NCBI GenBank assembly: GCA_021654635.1 | Contig: AP025179.1 | Span: forward strand, 2,356,001 to 2,420,000 | DNA from: Mycobacterium kiyosense | GTDB taxonomy: Bacteria > Actinomycetota > Actinomycetes > Mycobacteriales > Mycobacteriaceae | Reading direction: 5' to 3' | DNA: 64,000 nucleotides | The notes under the pieces: model-generated | What the model was told of the DNA's origin: nothing | The model's input: the letters and a program-made list of their open reading frames with translations, nothing else | Databases searched by the model: none | Position numbers and translations under genes: made by a program | Part shown: positions 1-9,400 of the stretch, in pieces | Numbering within the stretch: the stretch's first letter is position 1 | How the letters are laid out: every line of letters begins with the position of its first letter

Positions 1-862
1 CCATCGACACCGACACGTCGACCGGGTCGCGGTGGGTGATGATGAACGTCGCATCGGGAAAGACGTTGAGAATAGGGATGAATTGTTCGAGATGCTGCGG
101 CGACTTGAGCACCCAGCGCCGGTCGTACCCATCCTGATGTTGCAGCACCTGCAGCATCATCCGCAGGAACTGGTAGCCGGGCGTCTGGTCGTGATCGCGC
201 AGGTAGTCCGACCACCGCGGCAGGTGCGTCAGTGTGGTGAAGAACCCGCTGGAGAAGTCCTGGACCATCAGCCCGATGTCTTCGTGGATGTGGTCGATCG
301 TCATCTCGTGCATCAGCTGGAAGTGCGGCATCAAGGTGTTGGAGATGTTCAGCGCATCGCCGGTGCGCTGGCGGCGCGGCTCGATGCTGCCGTCCTCGCC
401 GGGCGCCGGCAGCGGCTCCTGGGCTTCCCAGTACGGCAGCGACCGCAGCGCCGGGTCGGCGGCGAGCAGGCTGTGCAGGTGCGTGGTGCCGGTGCGCGGC
501 AGGCCGGCGATGACCAGCGGCGCCGCGATGTCGACGTCGAAGACCTCCGGATGCTTCTTGAGGTGGTCGATCACCCGCAACCGGCCCTTGAGGAAGGTCA
601 GCATCAGCGAGAACGCGTAGGTACGGCCGAATGCGGTGAAATGCGGTAGCTCTTCGAAAGCTTCCAGCAGCACCGCCATTCGCTCGCGGTAGCCCTGGTC
701 GCCGAAGTCGGTCAGGCCGGTCTGCGCGGACGCCTGCTCGTGCAGAGCATCCGGGGTCAGCGGGCAGTACTCGGCCATGGCTGCCATGCCGTCGATGATC
801 GCCTGGGCTTCGGGGGTGAAGGTCGGCCGGGCCAGGTCGGTGATGTGCACGGCGTCGGTCAC
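1..862 (-). CDS. Sulfotransferase family protein (3' end cut by window edge)
   Basis: Reading the minus strand from a GTG at 862 gives an open frame running off the window start. It is a PAPS-dependent sulfotransferase: a P-loop-like 5'-phosphosulfate motif (AGLPRTGTTH) lies near residue 120 and a 3'-phosphate region (LKSPQH, then THRDPVDVS) near the visible end. About 287 residues are present, and mycobacterial members of this family are about 380, so the C-terminus is missing. The acceptor substrate cannot be told. It is divergent from the DUF1214 gene with only about 60 bp between, so the two probably share a control region. Confidence 0.85.
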   Translation of the reverse strand, partial: MTDAVHITDLARPTFTPEAQAIIDGMAAMAEYCPLTPDALHEQASAQTGLTDFGDQGYRERMAVLLEAFEELPHFTAFGRTYAFSLMLTFLKGRLRVIDHLKKHPEVFDVDIAAPLVIAGLPRTGTTHLHSLLAADPALRSLPYWEAQEPLPAPGEDGSIEPRRQRTGDALNISNTLMPHFQLMHEMTIDHIHEDIGLMVQDFSSGFFTTLTHLPRWSDYLRDHDQTPGYQFLRMMLQVLQHQDGYDRRWVLKSPQHLEQFIPILNVFPDATFIITHRDPVDVSVSM

Positions 863-896
863 CCGACGGACCCTACCCGGTGGATTACACATTTTA

Positions 897-910
897 CAAT
901 AGATGTATTG
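897..910. promoter_or_regulatory. Short inverted repeat between divergent genes (possible operator)
   Basis: CAATA-GATG-TATTG is a perfect 5-bp inverted repeat just upstream of the DUF1214 gene, in an A/T-rich island flanked by TTACA/TGTA half-sites. TetR-family operators often look like this, and a TetR gene lies about 1.2 kb away. The link to that regulator is inference. Confidence 0.3.
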
Positions 911-925
911 ATGTATGGTATCCGG

Positions 926-2074
926 ATGGGTGCACCCGAAAGCTCGGCGGCGTGGCGTGAACTCCTCAGTGCCTTCGCCGATTTCGACGCACTGTTCCTG
1001 GAGGGTGCCAAGGCGGTGCGCGGTGAACCGGCCGTCGCCGAGGGCTACCAATTCCTGGCCACCATGCTCGGGATGGCGTTCGACGTGAACTTCTTCGCAG
1101 ACCCGGTGGCGCCCCGGTTCGCCGATCTGCTGACCCCGTTTCGGCACGACCGCCGCTGGGGCGGCGACAACACCGACGCCTACTACAGCTACGCCGTCGT
1201 CGACCCGCGCCGCACCTACCGGGTCAGCGGCGCACCCAACGGCAGCGCCATGTACTCGGTCGCCGTCTACAACGAACCCGAACCCGGTGCCTGGCCCAAC
1301 CGCACCATCGGCGTGCTCTACGACGAGCAGATGCCGTTGGACGCCGACGGACGGTTCAGCTGCGTGCTGGGTCCGGTGCGACCGGCCGGGTACGACGGCC
1401 CGTTCATCGCGCTGGACGGCGACGCACGCGGGGTGCTGACCCGCGACTATCACGTCGATCCCCGGCTGACGCGCCGCGTCGACTGGGCGATCGAGGTGAT
1501 CGAGCACGGCGGCTTAGACGTGCAGCCGCTGAAAAGTGATGCGGCAGTTGCTCAGTCGCTACGAGCGGTGTTGCGCTGTGCCCAGGACATGTTCGCGATC
1601 GTGCCGCTGGTACTGCAGGAACGCAAGCCCGCCGAACTGGCCGACGGGCAGAATCTGTTCCAGAACACCTTCGCCCCGCCGTACCGCGCCGGTGCGGCCA
1701 CGCATGGCTACTCGATGCAGAACGCGTGCTACGCGTTGGGTGCCTATGCGCTGGAACCCGACGAGGCGCTGGTGATCACCTCGACGCATCCGGCGTGCCG
1801 GTTCTGGAATCTGACGCTGTGGAATCAGTACATGGCCGCTCCGGATCTCGAATACGGCCGCGGTGGAATCAATTCCGGAACCGCGGTGCCCAACAGCGAC
1901 GGCACCGTCACGATCGTGGTCAGCCGTTCGCTCCTCGAGCACCCCAACGCTCTGTCGACCAAGGACCACCCCGAGGGACTGCTGTCGTTTCGCTGGTTCC
2001 ACGCCGACGAGTTGCCCGAACCGCCGGTCGCCACGCTGGTGCCTGCCGCCGAAGTTCCCCGTGCTGTCACTTGA
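926..2074 (+). CDS. DUF1214 domain-containing protein
   Basis: About 382 residues. The C-terminal half has the aromatic-rich pattern of DUF1214 proteins (SMQNACYALGAYAL, RFWNLTLWNQY). The function of the family is not established; members often sit beside lipid or xenobiotic metabolism genes. No signal peptide or membrane helix is evident. Start: ATG 926 is chosen over an in-frame ATG at 911, because 911 would abut the inverted repeat; neither has a clear ribosome binding site. It converges on the TetR gene, with a long inverted repeat between them. Confidence 0.7.
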   Translation: MGAPESSAAWRELLSAFADFDALFLEGAKAVRGEPAVAEGYQFLATMLGMAFDVNFFADPVAPRFADLLTPFRHDRRWGGDNTDAYYSYAVVDPRRTYRVSGAPNGSAMYSVAVYNEPEPGAWPNRTIGVLYDEQMPLDADGRFSCVLGPVRPAGYDGPFIALDGDARGVLTRDYHVDPRLTRRVDWAIEVIEHGGLDVQPLKSDAAVAQSLRAVLRCAQDMFAIVPLVLQERKPAELADGQNLFQNTFAPPYRAGAATHGYSMQNACYALGAYALEPDEALVITSTHPACRFWNLTLWNQYMAAPDLEYGRGGINSGTAVPNSDGTVTIVVSRSLLEHPNALSTKDHPEGLLSFRWFHADELPEPPVATLVPAAEVPRAVT

Positions 2075-2081
2075 TTCCGCG

Positions 2082-2139
2082 CGAGCAGACGCAAAAGTCG
2101 CCTAAATGGCGCACTTTCGGGCGCCCTTGCGTCTGCTCG
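2082..2139. terminator. Long inverted repeat between convergent genes (bidirectional terminator-like)
   Basis: Left arm 2082-2094 (CGAGCAGACGCAA) and right arm 2127-2139 are perfect reverse complements over 13 bp. The inside also pairs imperfectly (AAAGTCGCC with GGCGCACTTT), giving a long stem between the DUF1214 gene and the TetR gene. The right arm is inside the TetR reading frame and encodes its last residues. From memory, similar palindromes recur between mycobacterial genes; no second copy was seen in this window. Confidence 0.6.
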
Positions 2140-2743
2140 GCAGGGGAGGTGTCGTCACCACCGGGCCGATCCAGTGCCGCAACACCTTTCGCAACTGTGC
2201 GGGCGAGCGCGGCGGATCCGGCGGCGTCAACACCAGGGACTGGATCAGCCGCAGCAGGTACTCCACCAGGTCGTCGAACTCCCTACCCCGGTATCCCAGT
2301 GCGGCCCAATCGATTCCGGTGTGCTCGAGCATCGTCCTTGACCGGGTCAATGCGGTGCCCATCACCATCTGTCGGCTGGTCAGACGTGTCCGGTCCGCAT
2401 CGAGCAGCGTCGTCAGCAGCGGGTCGTCCGGTAGTCGCTCGACCAGGTAGGCGACGGCGTCGACCAGCAGGTCGACCGGGTCGCTGAGGCCGGACGTGAG
2501 TTCGATGATCCGTCCCGTCCAGCCCGCGAGCGCGACTTCGCCCGCGGCGGTGAGCAGATCGTCGATCGTCGCGAAGTAGCGGTACACGGTGGGGCGGGTG
2601 ACGCCGAGGTCGGCGGCGATGACGGAAAGGCTGGTCTGCTGCCGGCCGCGTCGTTCCAGGCTGCGGATGGCCGCATCGACGACACGCTTGCGGGCCTCCT
2701 CATCGTCGGCGGGTGGGGTTCCGCCCCAACCCTTCCGGCCCAT
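2102..2743 (-). CDS. TetR/AcrR family transcriptional regulator
   Basis: 213 residues. The N-terminal helix-turn-helix is clear at about residues 20-70 (SLSVIAADLGVTRPTVYRYFATIDDLL). The C-terminal half is the variable ligand-binding/dimer domain. It lies 25 bp downstream of the MalY-type aminotransferase on the same strand, so co-transcription is possible. The C-terminal tail RRKGARKCAI is encoded by one arm of the inverted repeat at 2082-2139, so the stop codon lies inside that element. Its ligand and targets are unknown. Confidence 0.85.
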   Translation of the reverse strand: MGRKGWGGTPPADDEEARKRVVDAAIRSLERRGRQQTSLSVIAADLGVTRPTVYRYFATIDDLLTAAGEVALAGWTGRIIELTSGLSDPVDLLVDAVAYLVERLPDDPLLTTLLDADRTRLTSRQMVMGTALTRSRTMLEHTGIDWAALGYRGREFDDLVEYLLRLIQSLVLTPPDPPRSPAQLRKVLRHWIGPVVTTPPLPSRRKGARKCAI

Positions 2744-2768
2744 CGTTACCGAACCCGGGGCAAGCTGA

Positions 2769-3995
2769 TCATACGGTCAGTGTAGTGCTGTCAAATCTGT
2801 CACGCAGCGCCCCGCCCATGCGGGTGACCGCCTCGGTCAAGATCGCTTGCGAGGTAGCGAAATTCACTCGCACGTGACCGGCGCCGCCGGTGCCGAAGAT
2901 GTGTCCGGAGCTGAGCGCGACGCGGGCGTGGTCGAGGAACCACCGGGCCGGCCCGGACAGCTCGGAGACCACTTTGGGGCCCTCGGTGTGCGCGTCGTCG
3001 AAACCGAGCTCGCCACAGTCCAGCCACGCCAGATAGGTGCCCTGGGGCCGCAGCAGCTGCACCCCGGGAAGGTGCTCGCCGACGAGATCAGTAAGCAGCG
3101 TGCGGTTTTCGTCGAGGCCGGTGAGCAGGGCGTCGAGCCAGTCGCCGCCGGTGCGGAAGGCTGCGGTGTGGGCGATCAGGCCGAGGTGGCTGGCGCCGTG
3201 GCCGACTTCCTCGGGCATCCGGCTCAGGTCCGCGGCGGCCTCGGGACCCGCGATCGCCAGAGCCGCCTTGAGGCCGGCCAGATTCCACGCTTTTGACGCC
3301 GAGGTCAAGGCCAGCGCGTTCTCGGCGCCGGGCACGCTGAGGTAAGGCGTGAAGTGCGTACCGGCCAGCACCAGTGGAGCGTGGATCTCGTCGGACACCA
3401 CCCGGACGCCATGGCGGCGGGCAAGATCGGCAACCGCGAGCAATTCGTCGCCGGTATGCACCGCGCCGGTGGGGTTGTGCGGGTTGCACAACAGGTAGGC
3501 CACGGCGCCGGACCGCCCGGCGTGCTTGCGGGCTTGCGCGAACGAATCGTCAAGCGTGGCCAGATCGATTCGTCCGTCCGGGCCGAGCGGCGCCTCGACC
3601 ACGCGCCGGCCGTCGTGCGAGACGAACGCGTAAAACGGCGCGTACACGGGCGAATTGACGATGACGTTATCGCCGCGGTCGGTGACCAGTCGCAGCATCT
3701 CGACCACACCGAGCATCACGTCGGGGACCACCCGGGTATGGCCTACCGAAAAGTCCCACCGCCAGCGCTGCGCGGCGAATTCGCTGACTGCCTGCGCGTA
3801 GCTTTTGCCGTGCGGGTAGCCGGTGTCGCCGGCGTCGACGGCGCGATGGATGGCCTCCGCGACGGTGGGGGCGAGGTGGACGTCCATCTCCGCGACCCAC
3901 AACGGCAATACATCCGCCGGGTGCGCACGCCACTTCATGCTGGTGCGGGTGCGCAGCTGCTCGAGGGTGAGCTCCTCGAGAGGGTTACGCGCCAC
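2769..3995 (-). CDS. MalY/PatB-family PLP aminotransferase (cystathionine beta-lyase-like)
   Basis: 408 residues, fold-type I PLP enzyme of the MalY/PatB group, which typically cleaves cystathionine or cysteine S-conjugates. Visible landmarks are WVAEMD near the N-terminus, CNPHNPTG near 170, SDEIHAPL near 201 (cofactor-binding Asp) and the Schiff-base lysine in [10 protein letters not shown] at about K235. Length fits the family. It is the first gene of a possible two-gene unit with the downstream TetR. Carbon-sulfur lyase activity is inferred from family membership. Confidence 0.85.
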   Translation of the reverse strand: MARNPLEELTLEQLRTRTSMKWRAHPADVLPLWVAEMDVHLAPTVAEAIHRAVDAGDTGYPHGKSYAQAVSEFAAQRWRWDFSVGHTRVVPDVMLGVVEMLRLVTDRGDNVIVNSPVYAPFYAFVSHDGRRVVEAPLGPDGRIDLATLDDSFAQARKHAGRSGAVAYLLCNPHNPTGAVHTGDELLAVADLARRHGVRVVSDEIHAPLVLAGTHFTPYLSVPGAENALALTSASKAWNLAGLKAALAIAGPEAAADLSRMPEEVGHGASHLGLIAHTAAFRTGGDWLDALLTGLDENRTLLTDLVGEHLPGVQLLRPQGTYLAWLDCGELGFDDAHTEGPKVVSELSGPARWFLDHARVALSSGHIFGTGGAGHVRVNFATSQAILTEAVTRMGGALRDRFDSTTLTV

Positions 3996-4047
3996 GCCTG
4001 GATTCTAACCGGGAGCCAGATAGGCCCGTGCCGAGCCGATGGCCGGA

Positions 4048-4061
4048 ACAAACGTTAGGTT
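4048..4061 (+). promoter_or_regulatory. Conserved motif upstream of LLM gene 1 (likely -10 region or operator)
   Basis: ACAAACGTTAGGTT lies 12 bp before the GTG start. A near-identical ACAAATATTAGGTT lies 15 bp before the paralogous LLM gene at 7129. TAGGTT fits the mycobacterial -10 pattern TANNNT, so this may be a promoter giving a very short leader. A shared operator is the alternative. Confidence 0.4.
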
Positions 4062-4072
4062 AGAGTGCTGGG

Positions 4073-5040
4073 GTGTTCACGCTCAGGTTCGACATGCGGG
4101 CACCCGATTGGGCGGCGCCCGCGGCGGACCTGTACGCCGCCGCCATCGACATGTGCGGGTGGGCCGAGACCCGGGGCGCGGTGCTGGCGCTGCTGTCCGA
4201 ACACCACGGCGCCGACGACGGCCATCTGCCGGTGCCCCTTATACTGGCCTCCGCCATCGCCGCACGCACCCGCAATCTGGCGATTCTTGTTGCCGCGGTG
4301 CCGATTCCGTTGTGGGATCCGGTGCGGCTGGCCGAAGAGATCGCGGTGCTGGACCTGATCAGCCGGGGTCGGGTGTCCTACGCACTGGGGGTGGGGCATC
4401 GCCGGCAGGAATACGAACATTTCGGCCTCGACATGGCCACCCGGGGCGGGTGGCCGACGAGATCGTCGCGGTCCTCGGGCAGATGCTGCGCGGCGAGGCC
4501 GTCGAGTACCGTGGCCGCGCCGTCCGGGTGACGCCGCGCTGCGGATCGGAGCACGGGCCGATGATGTTGATCGCCGGGGGCAGCAAGGCGGCGGCCCGCC
4601 GCGCGGGCCGCCACGGCCTGGGTTTCATCGCCCAGACCGAGTCCGCCGGCTTGCAGGACTACTACGAAGCCCAGTGCCGCTCGCACGGCCACCCTCCCGG
4701 GATGTTTCAGGGTCCGGTTTCCGGCACTCCCACAACGGTTTTCGTTGCCGAGGACCTCGATCAGGCGTGGCAGGAACTCGGCCCGTATCTACTGCACGAC
4801 GCGTTGACCGCGGCGTCGTATCGCCCACAGGACGATTCGGTGGCCAGCATCACCCGCGCGGCGAGTGTGGCCGAATTGCGCGCCGAGGCCGGCCCTTACC
4901 GGATCTTCACGCCACAGCAAGCCGCCGCCTATGTGCGCAGCGGGCGGCCGCTTCCGTTGCACCCGCTGTGCGGCGGGGTGCCGCCGCAGGTGGCGTGGCC
5001 GTATCTCGAACAAGCGGCAGCCGTATCGTCCGATCAGTAG
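4073..5040 (+). CDS. LLM-class flavin-dependent oxidoreductase, paralogue 1 (frameshifted in this sequence)
   Basis: A luciferase-like monooxygenase-fold oxidoreductase closely matching the intact paralogue at 7129-8121. The N-terminal part (MFTLRFDMRAP to YEHFGLDMATRG) is in one frame and the rest (RVADEIVAVLGQM to the stop) in another. The break is at about 4446-4450, where GGGGCGGG lacks one C that would give TRGRVADE. Correction gives 322 residues, like the paralogue. GTG at 4073 is chosen by alignment to the paralogue. The gene precedes the DHDPR-like reductase by 11 bp. Flavin or F420 use and the substrate are not determined. Confidence 0.8.
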
Positions 5041-5051
5041 AGGAGCAGTGC

Positions 5052-6113
5052 ATGCGCGTCGTCGTGTGGTCCACCGGGGGAGTCGGGTCCATCGCGATCG
5101 ACGCGACCTGTCGTCGGTCAGACCTGGATCTGGTTGGTGTGTGGGTGCATTCGCCCGACAAGGTCGGAAAGGATGCCGGCGAGCTGGCCGGTATCGGGCC
5201 GATCGGGGTGGCGGCGACCCACGACGCCGAGGCGCTGATCGCGTTGCGGCCCGACTGTGTGGTGTATGCGGCCAGCGGGCCCGAACGCGATGGTGCCGCC
5301 GTGCCCGACTACCTGCGCCTGCTTTCGGCCGGCGTCAATGTGGTGTCGACGACGTCGACCGGGTTGATCTATCCGCCTTCGTATTACGCGCCGGACTGGC
5401 GAGACCAGCTGCAGCAAGCCGCGCTATCCGGCGGATCATCGTTCTATGCTTCGGGCATCTTCCCCGGCTTCGCCTCCGATGAGTTGGCGCTGCTGATGAC
5501 CACCCAGTCCAAGAGCATCCGCCGCATCACCGTGAGCGAGGTGGCGCTCAACGACCACTATCCGGTGGCCGACGTGATGATGGACGGGCTGGGTTTCGGT
5601 CGGCCGCTGGATTTCGAGCCGATGATGAAGACGCCGGGCTTCATCGAAATGGCCTGGCAGGCACCGCTGAACCTGATTGCCGCCGGGTTGGGCGTCGAGG
5701 TCGAGCAGGTGCGCGGCACGCTGGACCGCCAGCTCACCGACCGCGACATCGAGGTTGCGTTCGGCACCATCGCGGCCGGTACCTGTGGCGCCGTGCGCAC
5801 CCGGGCTGCCGCAGTGGTGAACGGTGGTGAGGCCATCGTCCTCGAACACGTCATCCGGATGGCGCGTCACGTCGCACCCGACTGGCCGGCTTCGGATTTC
5901 GACGCCACCTACCGGGTGGAGATCGAGGGTGATCCCGACATCCACTGCATGCTGACCCTGGGCGATGCCGAAGGACACGGCGCCGGGCGCGCGGCGATGG
6001 CGGCCACCGCCATGCGGGTCGTCAACGCCGTCCCTTACGTCGTCGCCGCGGAGCCCGGTCTGCTCAGCTCACTGGACGTGCCGATGACGTTGCCGCGGTG
6101 CGTGTTCGACTAG
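5052..6113 (+). CDS. Dihydrodipicolinate reductase-like NAD(P)-binding protein
   Basis: 353 residues. The N-terminal Rossmann motif (VVVWSTGGVGSIA) and the DHDPR-type layout match the mycobacterial group annotated as dihydrodipicolinate reductase-like or 2,4-diaminopentanoate dehydrogenase-like. It is not lysine-pathway DapB: it is much longer and sits in a redox cluster. ATG 5052 follows AGGAG at 5041-5045, an ideal spacing, and lies 11 bp after the LLM gene, indicating an operon. It probably reduces or oxidises a small keto or amino substrate; the substrate is unknown. Confidence 0.75.
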   Translation: MRVVVWSTGGVGSIAIDATCRRSDLDLVGVWVHSPDKVGKDAGELAGIGPIGVAATHDAEALIALRPDCVVYAASGPERDGAAVPDYLRLLSAGVNVVSTTSTGLIYPPSYYAPDWRDQLQQAALSGGSSFYASGIFPGFASDELALLMTTQSKSIRRITVSEVALNDHYPVADVMMDGLGFGRPLDFEPMMKTPGFIEMAWQAPLNLIAAGLGVEVEQVRGTLDRQLTDRDIEVAFGTIAAGTCGAVRTRAAAVVNGGEAIVLEHVIRMARHVAPDWPASDFDATYRVEIEGDPDIHCMLTLGDAEGHGAGRAAMAATAMRVVNAVPYVVAAEPGLLSSLDVPMTLPRCVFD

Positions 6114-6128
6114 CTCGACGAGTGCCGG

Positions 6129-6976
6129 TCAGGCGAGCTGGACCCGCCCGGTGATGAGGTCCATGATCGGCTTGCCGGGGGGCGAACGACCCGGTGATCG
6201 ACGCCATGGCATGGCCCTGGTCGACATTGAGCGTGATGCCGTTGATCGATGCCGCGGCGGCGCTGTTGAGCATGATCATCGCCTTGCCGATGTCCTCGGG
6301 CGTCAGGGTGGCGCTGCCGGTGTCGTCGCGGTAGTCCTGGGCGAAGGTCAGCCACAGGTCGGCGTTGGCGCGGGCCAGCGGGGTGTCGGTGGGGCCGGGG
6401 CAGACCGCGTTGATCCGCACGCCCTTCTTCTGGAAGTGGTAGCCCTGCCAGGCCACATATCCGTTGATCGCCTTCTTACTGAACCCGTAGTGGATGATGC
6501 CCTGCGGCTCGCGCTCCTGCGACCAGGCCAGCGCCGACTTGTAGTCCGGAAGTGGCCAGGAAATCCTGCACCAGTTCCAGGTCGTTCTCCCAGCCCATCC
6601 CGGCGACCGAGGAGATGAAGCAGATGGCGGCGCCGCGCTGCAGCAGGTCCTTCTCGAAGAGCCGCTCGATGAGGTGGCGATGCCCGATGAAGTTGACCTG
6701 CATCAACTTTGGCCCGTCGGCGACGCCGGCGGCCGAAAACAGCGAGTGGACGGGACCGTCGAGTGCGTCGACCGCCCGGTCGATGGAATCCTGGTCGCTG
6801 AGGTCCAGCGAGATCACGCGGTCGACGTCGAACTCGACCGGCGCGAAGTCCATCACCGTGACATGGGCACCGAGGTCCTTGGCGATCTGTGCCGCGGCCG
6901 CGCCCATACCGGTCGCACCGCCGACCACCAGAACGTTCTTGCCCTCATAACCTAGTAACTCTGACGCCGTCGTCAT
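6129..6976 (-). CDS. Short-chain dehydrogenase/reductase (two frameshifts in this sequence)
   Basis: An SDR oxidoreductase with the TGxxxGxG cofactor motif degenerated to GGATGMGAA at about residues 19-27, a serine region (CFISSVAGM), and the C-terminal PGPTDTP motif. The frame is broken twice: an extra base near 6551 after DFLAT, where the corrected reading is PDYKSALAWSQE and then YGFSKKA, supplying the catalytic YxxxK; and an extra base in the G6 run near 6175-6180, where correction restores a GKPIMDLITGRVQLA ending. The corrected length is 281 residues. It is divergent from the LLM gene at 7129. Confidence 0.75.
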
Positions 6977-7100
6977 CGCTTCCCCTTTTTTCCTGGTGGT
7001 TCGGTCCGCCGACGTTACAATATCCGGACGAGATGTAAGTTACAAACCTGGCCGTCCGGGCGGTTGACCACGATCGCGGGTCCCACGTAGCGTACGTGGC

Positions 7101-7114
7101 ACAAATATTAGGTT
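7101..7114 (+). promoter_or_regulatory. Conserved motif upstream of LLM gene 2
   Basis: ACAAATATTAGGTT matches the element at 4048-4061 at 12 of 14 positions and has the same placement just before a GTG start. It contains the -10-like TAGGTT. A TTACA...TGTAA inverted repeat lies further upstream at 7015-7038, between this gene and the divergent SDR. Confidence 0.4.
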
Positions 7115-7128
7115 GCATAGGAGAAGGC

Positions 7129-8121
7129 GTGTACACGCTGCGCTTCGACATGCGTGCGCCGGGATTCGGCGCCGACCCGACGGCGCTGTACGCCGCCGTT
7201 CCAGAGATGTGCGCCTGGGCGGAGAACCACGGGGCGCTGGCCGCCGTGGTCTGCGAGCACCACGGCTCCGAGGACGGCTACCTGCCATCGCCGCTGCTGC
7301 TGGCCTCCGCGATCGCCTCGCGCACCGAGCGGTTGGCACTGAGCCTGATCCTGATCCTGCCGTTCTACGACGCGGTACGCCTGGCCGAGGACATCGCGGT
7401 GCTCGACCTCATCAGCAAGGGCCGGGCGTCCTACATCTTCGCGCTGGGGTACCGGCCGGAGGAGTACGAGATCTACGGGCTGGACCTGGCCGATCGGGGG
7501 CGGTTGGCCGACGAGAAGCTGGCATTGCTGCGCAAGCTGCTGGCCGGTGAGACCGTGCTGGACGGGGACCGGCGGATCTTCGTGACGCCGCGGCCGGTGA
7601 GCTCCGGGGGGCCGGGGATGATGTGGGGCGGCGGGAGCCTGGCGGCGGCCCGGCGGGCGGGTCGGTACGGCCTGGGGATGCTGGCCAACGCGAACATCCC
7701 CGGGATGCGCGAGGCTTACGAGGCCTCCGCCCGCAAGCACGGCTACAAACCGGGGGCGGCGTTCTTCCCCGACCGCAACAACCCTTCGGTGGTTTTCGTC
7801 GCCGACGACGTGGAGCAAGCGTGGGCGGAACTCGGTGAGCACCTGCTGCATGACGCGCGCACGTATGCGTCATGGAACCCCGGTGACCAGACGACGGCGG
7901 GTTTCTCCCACGTGGACACCGTCGAGGAGTTGCGCGAGACGGGTAAGTCGCACGTGATCATCACGGTGGACGAAGCGGTTTCGCGGGTGCGCGCCGGCAA
8001 GATGCTGGCGTTGTCGCCGCTGTGCGGCGGGGTGCCGCCCGAGGTGGCGTGGCCCTATCTCAAACGGGTGGGTGAGGTGGTAGCGACCGCCGCCCAGCCT
8101 GTTGCTGCGGAGACCGCATGA
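7129..8121 (+). CDS. LLM-class flavin-dependent oxidoreductase, paralogue 2
   Basis: 330 residues from GTG 7129, preceded by AGGAGA at a good distance; longer in-frame starts upstream would include the promoter-like motif. It has the luciferase-like TIM-barrel layout, with CEHHGSEDGYLPSPL near residue 45 and RLAEDIAVLDLISKGR near 85. It aligns along its length with the frameshifted copy at 4073. The stop overlaps the start of the P450 by 4 bp (ATGA), so the two are probably co-translated. A flavin-dependent monooxygenase handing product to, or working with, the P450 is inference. Confidence 0.85.
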   Translation: MYTLRFDMRAPGFGADPTALYAAVPEMCAWAENHGALAAVVCEHHGSEDGYLPSPLLLASAIASRTERLALSLILILPFYDAVRLAEDIAVLDLISKGRASYIFALGYRPEEYEIYGLDLADRGRLADEKLALLRKLLAGETVLDGDRRIFVTPRPVSSGGPGMMWGGGSLAAARRAGRYGLGMLANANIPGMREAYEASARKHGYKPGAAFFPDRNNPSVVFVADDVEQAWAELGEHLLHDARTYASWNPGDQTTAGFSHVDTVEELRETGKSHVIITVDEAVSRVRAGKMLALSPLCGGVPPEVAWPYLKRVGEVVATAAQPVAAETA

Positions 8122-9305
8122 CGACGACCGAGATCTACTACGACCCCTTCGATTTCGACATCGACGACAATCCGTATCCCATCTGGAAGCGGATGCGTGA
8201 CGAAATCCCGTTGTACTACAACGAGAAATACAACTTCTACGCGCTGAGCCGGTACGAGGACGTCGCCCCGGAGCTGACGAACTGGGAGACCTACCGGTCC
8301 GGTCGCGGCACCACGATGGACATCATCATGAGCGGCATCGAGGTGCCGCCCGGCGTCATCCTGTTCGAGGACCCCCCGCTGCACGATCTGCATCGTCGTT
8401 TGTTGTCAAGGGTTTTCACGCCCCGGCGGATGGAGGCGATCGAGCCGCTGACGCGGGACTTCTGCGTACGTGCGCTGGACCCACTGGTCGGTTCGGGCCG
8501 GTTCGATTTCATCGAGAATCTCGGGGCGATGATCCCGATGCGCACCATCGGTTATCTGTTGGGCATTCCCGAGGAGAACCAGGCCGACATCCGCGACCGC
8601 GGGGGCCGCGCGATCAATCTGCGTGAGGGCACCTTCCGGGCGGTCGACGAGGACCTGTTCGAAAAGAGCTACGAGGTGTTCTCCGACTACATCGACTGGC
8701 GGATCGAGCACCCCTCCGACGACCTGATGACGCAGTTGCTCAACGCCGAGATCGAAGACAACGGAGTGGTGCGGCGCCTGGAACGCACCGAGGTGCTGAT
8801 GTACACCAGCATAATCGCCGGCGCCGGCAACGAGACGACGACGCGCCTGATCGGCTTCATCGGGCAGTTGCTGGCCGACCATCCCGACCAGTTGGCGCAG
8901 ATCGTGGCCGACCCCTCGCTGATCCCGATGGCGATCGAGGAGGTGCTGCGCTTCGAGGCGCCGTCCCCGGTGCAGGCCCGCTACGTCGCCCGCGACGTCT
9001 CCTGCCACGGCACCCTGATCCAGGAGGGGTCGATCATGTTGCTGCTCAACGGATCTGCCAACCGCGACGAGCGCAGGTTCGTCGACGGCGAGCGTTTCGA
9101 CATCCACCGCGGCGGGGGCCATCTGAGCTTCGGGCACGGACTGCACTTCTGCCTGGGATCGGCCTTGGCACGGATGCAGGCGCGGGTGGCACTCGAGGAG
9201 GTCATCAAGCGGTGGCCGGCCTGGGAAGTCGACTATTCGGCCGCCGAAAAGGCGCACACCAGCAGTGTGCGGGGATGGGCGAAACTTCCGGTCGTCACTG
9301 GGTAG
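8118..9305 (+). CDS. Cytochrome P450
   Basis: 395 residues, typical of soluble bacterial P450s. The I-helix oxygen-binding motif AGNETT is near residue 236, the ExxR pair (EEVLR) near 275, and the heme-ligand loop FGHGLHFCLG near 341-350 with its axial cysteine. It overlaps the LLM oxidoreductase by 4 bp and ends the redox cluster. No ferredoxin or reductase is nearby, so electrons must come from elsewhere. CYP family and substrate cannot be assigned from the sequence alone. Confidence 0.92.
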   Translation: MTTTEIYYDPFDFDIDDNPYPIWKRMRDEIPLYYNEKYNFYALSRYEDVAPELTNWETYRSGRGTTMDIIMSGIEVPPGVILFEDPPLHDLHRRLLSRVFTPRRMEAIEPLTRDFCVRALDPLVGSGRFDFIENLGAMIPMRTIGYLLGIPEENQADIRDRGGRAINLREGTFRAVDEDLFEKSYEVFSDYIDWRIEHPSDDLMTQLLNAEIEDNGVVRRLERTEVLMYTSIIAGAGNETTTRLIGFIGQLLADHPDQLAQIVADPSLIPMAIEEVLRFEAPSPVQARYVARDVSCHGTLIQEGSIMLLLNGSANRDERRFVDGERFDIHRGGGHLSFGHGLHFCLGSALARMQARVALEEVIKRWPAWEVDYSAAEKAHTSSVRGWAKLPVVTG

Positions 9306-9400
9306 GCCCGCGGGGAGCGGCCGTTGTCGACCGCTTGTGGGGGATCAAGGCCCCGCATTCGTTAGTCTGAGCTGATTGGATCAGACGGGAATCGGGCTAC

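Noticed and set aside
740..925. Longer reading frame upstream of the DUF1214 gene
   Set aside because: The added residues lie over the divergent sulfotransferase gene and have no ribosome site or family resemblance.
9362..9382. Possible IdeR iron box before the efeU-like gene
   Set aside because: TTAGTCTGAGCTGATTGGA matches only about half of the 19-bp consensus, too weak to claim.
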